NCBI GenBank assembly: GCA_965217565.1
Contig: CBDCIS010000010.1
Span: 310,001-374,000, forward strand
Source of the DNA: CBDCIS01 sp965217565
Lineage (GTDB): Bacteria > Chloroflexota > Dehalococcoidia > Lucifugimonadales > CATOSD01
Length of the DNA stretch: 64,000 nt
Direction: 5' to 3'
Shown here: positions 35,786 through 43,513 of the stretch, piece after piece
Position numbering within the stretch: position 1 is the stretch's first letter
Layout of the letters: every line of letters begins with the position of its first letter
Notes under the pieces: generated by a model
The model's input: the letters and a program-made list of their open reading frames with translations, nothing else
Databases searched by the model: none
What the model was told of the DNA's origin: nothing
Position numbers and translations under genes: made by a program

Positions 35786-36649
35786 TCAGCTTAGAAACTC
35801 CTCCAGCCATCGGTTGTAGTCGGACTGGCGTGTTGCCTGGGCCATCAGGTCCGCCGACGCCACGCTGGAAGCGAGGTCCGCCGGTGAGACGCCCTCGCGC
35901 AGAGACTTCAGCGTGTCGTAAACCGCCTTCACCGCCGCCTGGAAGGGCAGATGGCCCTGCAACGCGACGCGAACTCCGCTGCCGGCCAGAATCTCCCGGT
36001 CTGACAATTCCGGCGTCGTGCCGCCCAACAGCAGGGGCAGCGCGGTTTCGGCGCGCACTGCATCGAGTTCGTCTCGCGTTCTCGCGCCCGCCAGGAAGAG
36101 CGCGTCCACACCGGCGCTCTCGTAGGCCCTGGCGCGGCGAACGGTCTCGTCGATGCCGGCGAATCGCAATGCGCTGGTGCGGCCGGCGATAACGAGGCTG
36201 GGGTCCTGGCGGCCGGAGAGCGCGGCCTTCATCTTGCCGACGCCCTCTTCCAGCGAAATGAGCTGATCGCTTTCGATGCTGCCAAAGGACTTGGGAAGGA
36301 GAGTGTCCTCGATGGTAAGGGCGGCTACTCCGGCGGTCTCCAGCTCCTCGACCGTGCGCTTGACGTTGAGGGCGTTGCCGTAGCCGTGGTCGGCGTCCAC
36401 CATGAGGCTGATGTCGCCGGCGCGGCAGATACGGTGTATCTGCTGTGCGAACTCGCTCAGCGTGAGCACTATCAGATCGGGCGCGCCGAGCACGGTGGCG
36501 GACGCGATGGAGCCGGCGAACATGCCAACTTCGAACCCCAGGTCTTCCGCGATGCGCGCCGATATGGGGTCGAACACCGAGGCGGGATATACGCACTCGC
36601 TGCCGTGGAGTATCTCGCGGTAGCGCTCACGTCGTTCGGTCAGATTCAT
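35786..36649 (-). CDS. Isocitrate lyase/PEP mutase family protein
   Basis: 287 residues, ATG 36649. The fold is the PEP mutase/isocitrate lyase barrel. YPASVFDPISARIAEDLGFEVGMFAG binds the substrate, VDADHGYGNALN holds the metal-binding Asp residues, and TIEDTLLPKSFG lies where lyases carry their catalytic loop. That loop lacks the KKCGH motif of true isocitrate lyases. The sequence best fits the oxaloacetate decarboxylase-like (PA4872-type) branch, which acts on small 2-oxo or 3-oxo acids. The exact reaction is uncertain. Confidence 0.82.
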   Translation of the reverse strand: MNLTERRERYREILHGSECVYPASVFDPISARIAEDLGFEVGMFAGSIASATVLGAPDLIVLTLSEFAQQIHRICRAGDISLMVDADHGYGNALNVKRTVEELETAGVAALTIEDTLLPKSFGSIESDQLISLEEGVGKMKAALSGRQDPSLVIAGRTSALRFAGIDETVRRARAYESAGVDALFLAGARTRDELDAVRAETALPLLLGGTTPELSDREILAGSGVRVALQGHLPFQAAVKAVYDTLKSLREGVSPADLASSVASADLMAQATRQSDYNRWLEEFLS

Positions 36650-36749
36650 GTGGCTTCCTTTCCAGGGTTCAACATGTTTGTATTGGCTGGTACAGCGACT
36701 TTGGATTTCCGCGTATCCCGGTTGGTGAAAGACGAACAGGGCCGCCGCT

Positions 36750-36787
36750 CACCCACCCCCCAACCCACTCTCATCTAGGGCGGGGGA
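36750..36787. repeat. CACCC-type hairpin repeat
   Basis: CACCCACCCCCCAACCCACTC followed by a CATCTAGGGCGGGGG tail: a diverged copy of the family best seen at 41810-41848 and 46111-46143, between two minus-strand genes. Confidence 0.5.
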
Positions 36788-36802
36788 ATCTTGGGGCGTC
36801 GG

Positions 36803-37114
36803 TCAGGCTATGCGCTTGTACACCACGCGAGTACGGTTGGTCGCGTGCGGGCGTATGTGTGTGATCCAGTCTCCCTTGTCCGAGGCGGTCTTCCAGGCGT
36901 CGGTGCCGGGCACGTCCGGCGAGTCGATCTCGTAGATGGCGGCATACCTGGCCACGCCTTCGACGTCGCCCGACTCGACGCGGTACCGCGCGCAGCCGTG
37001 AACGCCGGGCACGGCGAGGATGTTGGGCACGTGCTGAGTATCGTAGATTCGGTTGAAGTCGTCCTCCAGTTCGGCGGGTATATCCATCTGTACCAGGTAA
37101 ATGTATTCGGACAT
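36803..37114 (-). CDS. Small dimeric alpha/beta-barrel protein, DUF4286/EthD-like
   Basis: 103 residues, ATG 37114. The pattern MSEYIYLVQMDIPAELEDDF, then YDTQHVPNILAVPGVHGCARY and AAIYEIDSPDVPGTDAW is that of ferredoxin-like dimeric barrels (EthD/DUF4286) with the conserved W/Y..HVP. Related proteins degrade or rearrange aromatic or polyketide-like small molecules, but many are uncharacterised. It lies 153 bases upstream of the lyase gene in the same direction. Confidence 0.65.
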   Translation of the reverse strand: MSEYIYLVQMDIPAELEDDFNRIYDTQHVPNILAVPGVHGCARYRVESGDVEGVARYAAIYEIDSPDVPGTDAWKTASDKGDWITHIRPHATNRTRVVYKRIA

Positions 37115-37168
37115 GGCAGCTAAGCCTCCTCTCTTCTGGCTGTATTCCGGGGCATGTTGCGGCGCGGA

Positions 37169-37786
37169 CTACTCTAGGATCGCCCGCACCATCTTGCGCT
37201 CCAACAGGGAGGCGACCCGTTCGGTGAGTGAAAGTCTCTCCACGTCGCCCAACGTCAAGACGAACGCGACTCCAAGCAGGCGGCCAAGACGAAAATCGAC
37301 GATGCTCGAAGAGACGCGGCCGCCCTTCAACTCGTACATGGCCCTCAGGGCGGCCGTCTCATCGTAGAATCCTTTAGCCTCCAATCGCTCGACGATGGTC
37401 ATCTGCTGGTCGAAGGGTAGGTCACAGCCTACGTTCTCCTCGAACTGCTTCAGGAAAATGTCCGTTATCCAGTTGGACACCGACTCTGGGTCTTTGAAGA
37501 GGTGCACGGCCGTGGAGACGATGAAGTTGGTTCCGTCGGGAAAGGGAGGGCTTGACATCGACTTGGTGAAGTCGCGCATGTGGCCGGTGATTCGACCCGC
37601 TTCGCGGAACGATTCCGCGGTGTTGCCGGGAAAGCTCCCCTCCGCCATTTTGGCGTTATCCAAACGCTCGTCCTTGCTCATGTGGAAGTCGTCGAAGTCG
37701 GACGGAAGATCCTCTTTGTCCAGCATCATGGGTTGAAGGTCGGAGGTCTCTGCCTTAAGAGTCGCTTCCGTGATTATGTCAGTCAC
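37169..37786 (-). CDS. Hypothetical protein
   Basis: 205 residues, ATG 37786. No family recognised. The N-terminal LMLDKEDLPSDF-like pattern (MMLDKEDLPSDFDDFHM) recalls extracytoplasmic sensor modules of lipoproteins, but there is no signal peptide. The middle (TNFIVSTAVHLFKDPESVSNWITDIFL) looks like a compact alpha/beta domain. The C-terminal part (DFRLGRLLGVAFVLTLGDVERLSLTERVASLL) is helical. It is divergent from the selenoprotein-like operon. Confidence 0.55.
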   Translation of the reverse strand: MTDIITEATLKAETSDLQPMMLDKEDLPSDFDDFHMSKDERLDNAKMAEGSFPGNTAESFREAGRITGHMRDFTKSMSSPPFPDGTNFIVSTAVHLFKDPESVSNWITDIFLKQFEENVGCDLPFDQQMTIVERLEAKGFYDETAALRAMYELKGGRVSSSIVDFRLGRLLGVAFVLTLGDVERLSLTERVASLLERKMVRAILE

Positions 37787-37965
37787 GTTGGCACACCGTC
37801 GCGTTTCAGAGAATTGCCCGGTTTCAACGACGCCCGTTGGGTCAGGGGAGCGCCTTTGCCCTATTCTACCTTATGTGAACGATGTTTGCCGCCGCAAACC
37901 TGAGTCGCTGGCTTGGCCCGTCGTAAGGTGTTAACATGTTGCCGAGTTCAAAGGAGGTGGGCAAA

Positions 37966-38592
37966 GTGGCAAACGCGACCGGAAATGGTCAGACTAAGGT
38001 TACGTTTTGGTACGACTACATTTGACCCTGGTGCTACATCGGCCTGGAGCGGGTCGATAGGCTAGCCGAGGAGTTCGACATCAGTGTCGAGGGCAAGGCG
38101 TTTCTGCTGCGCCCCGACATCCCCAAAGAGGGCCGGGTGAGGACGCTCAAGCCGGATGAGGGCGCGGGCCAATTGAGCGATCCGCTGAAGTCCTACGCGG
38201 AGGAGGCAGGGCTGGTCATGCGCCGCTCCGCGCTGACGCCCTACACGCAGTACGCGCTCGAAACCACCGAGTATGCCAAGGAGCAGGGCAGCTTTGACGC
38301 GGTTCACCGAGCGCTGTACAGGGCGTATTGGGAGGACGGCAAGGACCTCGGCAACTTCGAGGTGCTCGAAGAGGTTGCCGGGAACTGCGGCCTCGACTGG
38401 CATGAACTGCGCGACCGGCTGGAGTCGCGTCACTACGAGCAGGCGGTTGTGAACCAGTTCCAGGAAGGTGTCGGACTGGGCATCAATGGCATTCCGGGCT
38501 TCCTGATTGGGAACATCTTGTTTACCGGGGCGCGGCCCTACAGCGTGTTCAAGGCTGTCATGGGCAAGACGCTGGAGCAGCAGGACGGTTGA
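37966..38592 (+). CDS. DsbA/FrnE-like thiol oxidoreductase, probable selenoprotein (in-frame TGA)
   Basis: 208 residues from GTG 37966, behind a strong AAAGGAGGTG. Codon 20 is TGA (38023-38025) in the sequence DYI-TGA-PWCYIG. In the DsbA/FrnE family this motif is CPWCYIG, so the TGA replaces exactly the nucleophilic Cys of the CxxC pair. The frame is open before and after it. The rest is a normal DsbA-like fold: an all-helical insert, then the cis-Pro element GINGIPGFLIGN and YSVFKAVM. A hairpin suited to a bacterial SECIS follows the TGA. I infer selenocysteine at position 20, giving a U-x-x-C redox centre. Chance mutation of TGC to TGA is the alternative. It is the first gene of a three-gene operon. 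The natural stop is also TGA, overlapping the next start. Confidence 0.8.
38041..38063 (+). promoter_or_regulatory. Candidate bacterial SECIS hairpin
   Basis: Counting the U of UGA as 1, GGCCU (19-23) pairs with AGGCU (37-41) through five pairs, one of them G-U. The 13-base loop starts with GG. The loop begins 24 nt into the window, within the range seen for bacterial SECIS elements. It lies in the coding region, as in bacteria. Confidence 0.5.
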
Positions 38593-39371
38593 TGACGATG
38601 AGAACCAATACCACAAAGGCCAAGCTCGAAGAGGGAAGCCCGGCAATCGGCGCGATCATCGGCGGATTCGCCCCGGACCTGGTCGAACTGTTCGGCGCGA
38701 TGGGGTATGACTTCGTGATGATCGATTGCGAGCACGGCCCGATGTCCCTGGACCAGGCGGAGCACATGACACGCGCCGCCGAGGCATTTGGCATTACACC
38801 GATAGCGCGCATACCAGACCACGCCGACGCCACGATCCTTCGATTTCTGGACAGGGGGTTGCAGGGCATCATCGTTCCACACGTCAACACCCGCCAGCAA
38901 GCAGAGGCGGTCGCGCGGGCGTCGCGCTACTATCCGGACGGGCACCGCGGCGTCGGAGGCGGGCGCGCTCACGACTACGGCGTTGGGGTGTCGCGCGAGG
39001 AGTCCACGCGCCGGGTCAACGACCAGACGCTGGTGGTCTGCATGATAGAGGAGACCGAAGCGGTCGAGAATCTGGACGACATACTGACCGTCCCCGGAGT
39101 CGATGTGCTGCACGTCGCTTCCGGCGACCTGGGCCAGAGCATGGGGAACCCCGGCGCGGCTGAGGTGAGGCGCCTGATGAGCCAGACCGTTCCCCGCATA
39201 AAGGCGGGCGGCAAGCTCGCGGGCGTGGGCGGCAACAGCCCAGAGGACGCGGCCGGGGTGGCGGAGTTCATCAAGCTCGGCGCGAGTTTTGTAACCATAT
39301 CGGCCTGGGGACTGCTGCGCCTGGGCGCGGAGGGCTTTCAGGCGCGGTTGCGGGAGGCGCTTGGCGCGTAG
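38592..39371 (+). CDS. HpcH/HpaI aldolase/citrate lyase family protein
   Basis: 259 residues. ATG 38592 shares one base with the upstream stop (TGATG), so translation is coupled; TTG 38589 and ATG 38598 are alternatives. It is a metal-dependent class II pyruvate aldolase fold. Visible signatures are GAMGYDFVMIDCEHGPMSLDQ, the RIPDHADATILRFLDRGLQGIIVPHVNT substrate region and the metal-site CMIEETEAVENLDDIL (Glu) with VLHVASGDLGQSMG (Asp). The family splits or forms 2-oxo-acid aldols such as 4-hydroxy-2-oxo acids. Being in one operon with a thiol oxidoreductase and the WTDGLP protein is unusual. Confidence 0.87.
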   Translation: MTMRTNTTKAKLEEGSPAIGAIIGGFAPDLVELFGAMGYDFVMIDCEHGPMSLDQAEHMTRAAEAFGITPIARIPDHADATILRFLDRGLQGIIVPHVNTRQQAEAVARASRYYPDGHRGVGGGRAHDYGVGVSREESTRRVNDQTLVVCMIEETEAVENLDDILTVPGVDVLHVASGDLGQSMGNPGAAEVRRLMSQTVPRIKAGGKLAGVGGNSPEDAAGVAEFIKLGASFVTISAWGLLRLGAEGFQARLREALGA

Positions 39372-39408
39372 CGTATCGCGCGGGAGCGCTGACGAGAACG
39401 GAGGAGAC

Positions 39409-40440
39409 ATGAGTATGCAGCCTTTGACGTCGAATCGTCTGGAATTCGACGAGGCCACCGAGGTTATGGAGTACTATTTCGAGCGGGGTTGGACGGACGG
39501 GCTGCCTATCGTGCCGCCAACCGTGGGCCGAGTGCGCCAGTTCCTGGACTACGCGGGCCGCTCGCCGTCCGAGATTGTGGGCGCGGAGCCGACCAAGGGG
39601 CGCGTCATTACCGTCGAAAAGGTGGCGATAAACGCTGTGATGGCCGGGTGCCTTCCCGAATACTTCCCCGTCGTGCTCGCCGCCATCGAGGCAATGAGCG
39701 AGCCCAGGTTCAACCTGCACGCCATGACGGTCAGCACAATGGGCGCGGCGGTCCTGATGCTCGTGAATGGGCCTATCGCGCGCGAGATAGGACTGAACTC
39801 CGGCGTCAGCGTCTTCGGGCCGGGGCATCGCGCCAACGCGACGATAGGCCGGGCCATCCGGCTCGCCGTCATCAACGTCACGGGCTCCGTGTCGGGCGTG
39901 CTCGACAAGGCGACGCTGGGTCACGCGGGCAAATATACCTGGTGCGTCGCGGAAGCGGAAGACGTCAGCCCCTGGGAGCCGCTTCACGTCGAGAGAGGGC
40001 TTTCCGCCGACCAGAGCGCGGTCACGGTCTTCGCCGGCCTTTCGCCGACGCAGGTTACCAATCACCTGGGACACGACCCGGAGAACATCCTGACCAGCTT
40101 TGGCGACGCCCTGTTCACCATGGGACCGGGCCAGGGCGAGATTGTAGTCGTTCTCTGCCCGGAGCACATCGGCTACCTGAGGTCGTTTGGATGGAGCAAG
40201 AGGCAGGTCAAGGAGTTCCTCTACGAAAGGTCTCAACGCAAGGTTTCCGAGTGGGTGAGAGCGGGCGGAATGTCGGACGGCGGGGACGCCGAAGCCGATT
40301 CGCTCGCGGCGGTTGGCAGAAGCGCGGACAGCTTCACGGTGGTCGTAGCGGGCGGGCCGGCCGGCGCGTTCTCGGCCATCATACCCCTGTGGGGCGGAGG
40401 ATCGAACTCGCAGTCCGTTACGCGGGCGATACGGCGGTAA
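39409..40440 (+). CDS. Uncharacterised protein of the WTDGLP(I/V)VPPT family
   Basis: 343 residues, ATG 39409 behind GGAGGAGAC; a longer frame from TTG 39361 overlaps the aldolase and is unlikely. The family is recognised by its motif set rather than by function: YYFERGWTDGLPIVPPT at the start, ITVEKVAINAVMAGCLPEYF, FGPGHRANATIGRAIRL and SPWEPLHVERGLSADQSAVTVFAG. From memory, such proteins are often near or fused to UGSC-type (seleno)protein domains. That recollection, with the TGA-containing DsbA-like gene two genes upstream, makes a redox or selenium link possible. There is no signal peptide. The single Cys in KYTWCVAE could be functional. Confidence 0.65.
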   Translation: MSMQPLTSNRLEFDEATEVMEYYFERGWTDGLPIVPPTVGRVRQFLDYAGRSPSEIVGAEPTKGRVITVEKVAINAVMAGCLPEYFPVVLAAIEAMSEPRFNLHAMTVSTMGAAVLMLVNGPIAREIGLNSGVSVFGPGHRANATIGRAIRLAVINVTGSVSGVLDKATLGHAGKYTWCVAEAEDVSPWEPLHVERGLSADQSAVTVFAGLSPTQVTNHLGHDPENILTSFGDALFTMGPGQGEIVVVLCPEHIGYLRSFGWSKRQVKEFLYERSQRKVSEWVRAGGMSDGGDAEADSLAAVGRSADSFTVVVAGGPAGAFSAIIPLWGGGSNSQSVTRAIRR

Positions 40441-40494
40441 GCCGGGGAGCTGTTCAGAGTCCAGGGCAATCGAAGGGATTGCCGCGCCGCGGTT

Positions 40495-40530
40495 ACCCAC
40501 ACCTTAACCCCTCCCATCAAGGAAGGGGGA
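40495..40530. repeat. CACCC-type hairpin repeat between convergent genes
   Basis: ACCCACACCTTAACCCCTCCC then ATCAAGGAAGGGGG, between the WTDGLP gene and leuB. The CCCCTCCC/GGAAGGGGG arms can pair, so it may work as a bidirectional terminator. Confidence 0.55.
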
Positions 40531-40621
40531 ATTGAGAATCTCCCGTCATGAGCCGTGGGGGATAGCAGAGGAGATCCCGGGAAGTGGTGGGAATCGGGCA
40601 CGTCCGGCTGGTGGCGCGAGG

Positions 40622-41719
40622 TTACAGCCGGCTGGCGATGATGCTGCCCATTTCCGATGTCTTTACCACATCGCCGCCGTCTCCGGCTATGTCTGGCGTG
40701 CGGTAGCCCTCGGCCAGGACCCCCGATACGGACTGCTCCACCGCCCCCGCCTCCTCCTCCAGCGAGAGCGAGTATCGCAGCAGCAACGCCATGCTCAGTA
40801 TCGTGCCTATGGGGTTGGCGACGCCCTGGCCCGCGATGTCCGGCGCGGTGCCATGAATCGGCTCGTACAGGCTCACCGGCCGGCGTCCCCGTCCGCCCGT
40901 CCTGGGAAGACCAGCGAGGCTGGCGGAGGGCAGCATCCCCATGGAGCCTGACAGTACTGAGGCCTCGTCGGTCAGGATGTCGCCAAAGGTGTTTTCTGCG
41001 ACGATAACGTCGAAGTGGGCGGGGTTCCTGATGAGCTGCATCGCCGCGTTGTCAACGAGAATGTGCTCCAACTCCACGTCTGGATAGTCCTCCGACACCT
41101 CGACCGCTATCTCGCGCCACAACCTGGACGACTCCAGCACGTTCGCCTTGTCCACCGACGTTAGCAGCTTACGGCGTCCCGAGGCCAACTCGAATCCTGC
41201 GCGCAGGATTCGCTCGATCTCGCGTTCGGTGTAGCGCAGCGTATCCACGCCCCGGCGTCCCCTGGAGGTCTGCCAGCGCTTCTTGGGTGCGGCGAAGTAC
41301 AGCCCGCCTGTGAGTTCGCGCACCACGACCATGTCCACGCCCTCGAGAAGATGCGGCTTTATGGGGCTGGAGTTGATGAGTTCCGGGAACACCTTGACCG
41401 GCCGCAGGTTGGCGAACAGGCCGAGCATCTTGCGAATGGCGAGGATGCCGTCCTCGGGCCTGACCGCTGCCCTTGGGTCGTCCCACTTGGGGCCGCCGAC
41501 CGCGCCGAACAGGATGGCGTCGGTGTTCTCGCACAGGGCAACGGTGTCCGCGGGCAGGGGCGTACCGAACTCGTCGATGGCATTGCCGCCCACGCTGCCA
41601 AAGCTGAGGTCGAATGAGTGGCCGAACCGGCGGCCCACCGCCTCCATCACCTTCGTCGCCTCCGCGACAACCTCGGGGCCAACGCCATCCCCCGGCAGAA
41701 CCGTAATCGAGTAATTCAT
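40622..41719 (-). CDS. leuB: 3-isopropylmalate dehydrogenase
   Basis: 365 residues from ATG 41719 (MNYSITVLPGDGVGPEVV) after GGAGAGGAGG; the longer frame to 41803 runs into a repeat. It oxidises and decarboxylates 3-isopropylmalate with NAD in leucine synthesis. Diagnostic stretches are GAVGGPKWDDP, the LRPVKVFPELIN region, VVVRELTGGLYFA, SVDKANVLESSRLWRE and the NAD-site ending EPIHGTAPDIAGQGVANPIGTI. The ELTGG motif separates it from isocitrate and tartrate relatives. Other leu genes are not adjacent, but leuS lies 6 kb away. Confidence 0.95.
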   Translation of the reverse strand: MNYSITVLPGDGVGPEVVAEATKVMEAVGRRFGHSFDLSFGSVGGNAIDEFGTPLPADTVALCENTDAILFGAVGGPKWDDPRAAVRPEDGILAIRKMLGLFANLRPVKVFPELINSSPIKPHLLEGVDMVVVRELTGGLYFAAPKKRWQTSRGRRGVDTLRYTEREIERILRAGFELASGRRKLLTSVDKANVLESSRLWREIAVEVSEDYPDVELEHILVDNAAMQLIRNPAHFDVIVAENTFGDILTDEASVLSGSMGMLPSASLAGLPRTGGRGRRPVSLYEPIHGTAPDIAGQGVANPIGTILSMALLLRYSLSLEEEAGAVEQSVSGVLAEGYRTPDIAGDGGDVVKTSEMGSIIASRL

Positions 41720-41809
41720 AAGGCCTCCTCTCCAAATGTCCCTTCCCCTTGGGGGAAGGTTAGGATGGGGGTGTTCGCGCCCCGCGGCGCGAGCGTCGTG
41801 CAACGCCGG

Positions 41810-41848
41810 TCACCCACCCCCTAACTCCCTCCCGTCAAGGGTGGGGGA
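41810..41848. repeat. CACCC-type hairpin repeat
   Basis: CACCCACCCCCTAACTCCCTC then CCGTCAAGGGTGGGGGAAT. It is close to the family consensus. A second, shorter palindrome CCTTCCCCTTGGGGGAAGG lies at 41741-41760. Confidence 0.65.
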
Positions 41849-41892
41849 ATCTTTTGACTCCGCAACAAACCGCCAAGACCGACCAGTTCCCC

Positions 41893-43461
41893 TTAAGGCA
41901 GGTACGGCACCGCGGTGGGGCCTAGCTGCGTTTCCAGCATTGGCTGGGCCATCTGCACGAAATCGCACAGCAGCGCGCGCGTATCGCGCGGGTCTATGAT
42001 GTCGATGCCGTCGGAGCCGGGGCCGCCGCCTGCGTCCTCCGCTGTGCGGAACGGCGATGTCATCGCGCTCAGCCGCGCCTCGATCTGCTGGCGCGCCGCC
42101 TCCGGGTCATCGGAGTTCGCTATCTCCCGCCGGTAGGCCGCCGACACGCCGCCCTCGATGTGCATCGAACCCCACGTGCCCGACGGCCATGCGTAGCGCC
42201 GGTACATGCCAGTTGGCCGGTGCTGAGTCTGGCCAGCGACGCCGAAGGCCTGGCGGATATAGAAGCTCAGCCAGGGCATCCGACTGCGGCAGCTTGCGAT
42301 TACCAGCCGCGCGCCCGCCCGTATGATGCCGTCCCTCTGCGCCTGGAGACCCACCATGAAGCCGGGTTCGTCCACGAAAGACACCAGGGGCAGGTGGAAG
42401 GTATCACACAGATTGAGCAGCCGGATGGCCTTCTCACCCGCCGCGACGTCGGTGGAGCCTCCCAGGTGGCGTGGGTTGTTCATCATCACGCCAATGGGAT
42501 AGCCGTTGGCCCGCGCCAGCCCGGTTATACGTGACCTGCCGTAGTGCGGGGCGATTTCGAAGAACGAATCCCGGTCCAGGACGAGGTTCAGGATTTGGTG
42601 AGCGTCGTATGGCTTTGTGCGCTTCCTGGGGATGATCGATAGCAGCTCCTCGCTGCGGCGGCGCGGGTCGTCGGTGGGCTCGGCCCTGGGCGGCATCTGC
42701 CAGACGCTGGCGGGCATGTAGCTGAGGAAGCGCCGTATCATCTCGAACGCCTCCTGCTCATCCCCGGCCAGATTGTCGATGACACCCGCTTCATACACCT
42801 GCGTGCGGTAGTCGCCAAGCTCCTCCTTGGTGATGTCGTAGCCGAGCGCGGCCTTGACCACGGGAGGGCCGCCTGCGAACACCTCGCTCGTTCCCTTCAC
42901 CATCACATTGAAGTGGCACAGGCACGCCTCGATCGCGGGCAGCCCGGCCACCGAGCCGAGCACGGCGGACACGACTGGAACCTGGCTCAGCAACTCCACT
43001 GAGTTCACCGTGCCCGCGTTGCCGTCCGGGAGATAGGTTCGACCTATCTGCTCGAAGCTCCGCACACTGCCGCCCACGGCGTCGAGTAGCCGCACGTAGG
43101 GGAGCCGCCACTGCAACGCGAATTTGAGCGCGCTCGGCTTGCTGCCCACTCCGCGCTCTCCGGCGCCGCCGCGCACGGTGAAGTCGCCGCCGTCCAGGAT
43201 GACGCGCAGGCCGTTCAACGAGCACGTGCCGATGACGCGAGGGTAGGGCGTGAACGCCGTCAGCTCGCCGTCCTCGTAGGTCGCGCCGCCGGCGAGCGCG
43301 CCTATCTCCTGGAACGAATCAGGGTCAGCCAGCGCGTCGATTCGCTCTCGCACCGTGAGCTTGCCCCGTGAGTGCTGGCGGGCGACGCCCTCCTCGCCGC
43401 CCATGCGCTGAGCGAGCTTGCGCCTGTATTCGAGTTCTTCTATCTCCGGCTGCCACACCAT
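41893..43461 (-). CDS. Acyl-CoA carboxylase, carboxyltransferase subunit
   Basis: 522 residues from ATG 43461 (MVWQPEIEELEYRR); the longer frame to 43575 overlaps the CoA-transferase gene. The double crotonase-like carboxyltransferase fold is clear: RLPYVRLLDAVGGSV, VKGTSEVFAGGPPVVKAALG and TKEELGDYRTQV in the N-lobe. FEIAPHYGRSRITGLARANGYPIGVMMNNP and CDTFHLPLVSFVDEPGFMVG lie in the C-lobe. Such subunits carry CO2 from biotin to acetyl-, propionyl- or other acyl-CoAs. The biotin carboxylase partner is not here. It follows two CoA-transferase genes, which suggests a pathway that activates and then carboxylates a carboxylic acid. Confidence 0.88.
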   Translation of the reverse strand: MVWQPEIEELEYRRKLAQRMGGEEGVARQHSRGKLTVRERIDALADPDSFQEIGALAGGATYEDGELTAFTPYPRVIGTCSLNGLRVILDGGDFTVRGGAGERGVGSKPSALKFALQWRLPYVRLLDAVGGSVRSFEQIGRTYLPDGNAGTVNSVELLSQVPVVSAVLGSVAGLPAIEACLCHFNVMVKGTSEVFAGGPPVVKAALGYDITKEELGDYRTQVYEAGVIDNLAGDEQEAFEMIRRFLSYMPASVWQMPPRAEPTDDPRRRSEELLSIIPRKRTKPYDAHQILNLVLDRDSFFEIAPHYGRSRITGLARANGYPIGVMMNNPRHLGGSTDVAAGEKAIRLLNLCDTFHLPLVSFVDEPGFMVGLQAQRDGIIRAGARLVIASCRSRMPWLSFYIRQAFGVAGQTQHRPTGMYRRYAWPSGTWGSMHIEGGVSAAYRREIANSDDPEAARQQIEARLSAMTSPFRTAEDAGGGPGSDGIDIIDPRDTRALLCDFVQMAQPMLETQLGPTAVPYLP

Positions 43462-43513
43462 TGCTCTCGGCTCCCTTTCGCGTCCGTATTCGCGGCCTAC
43501 GAATGACGTCGAT

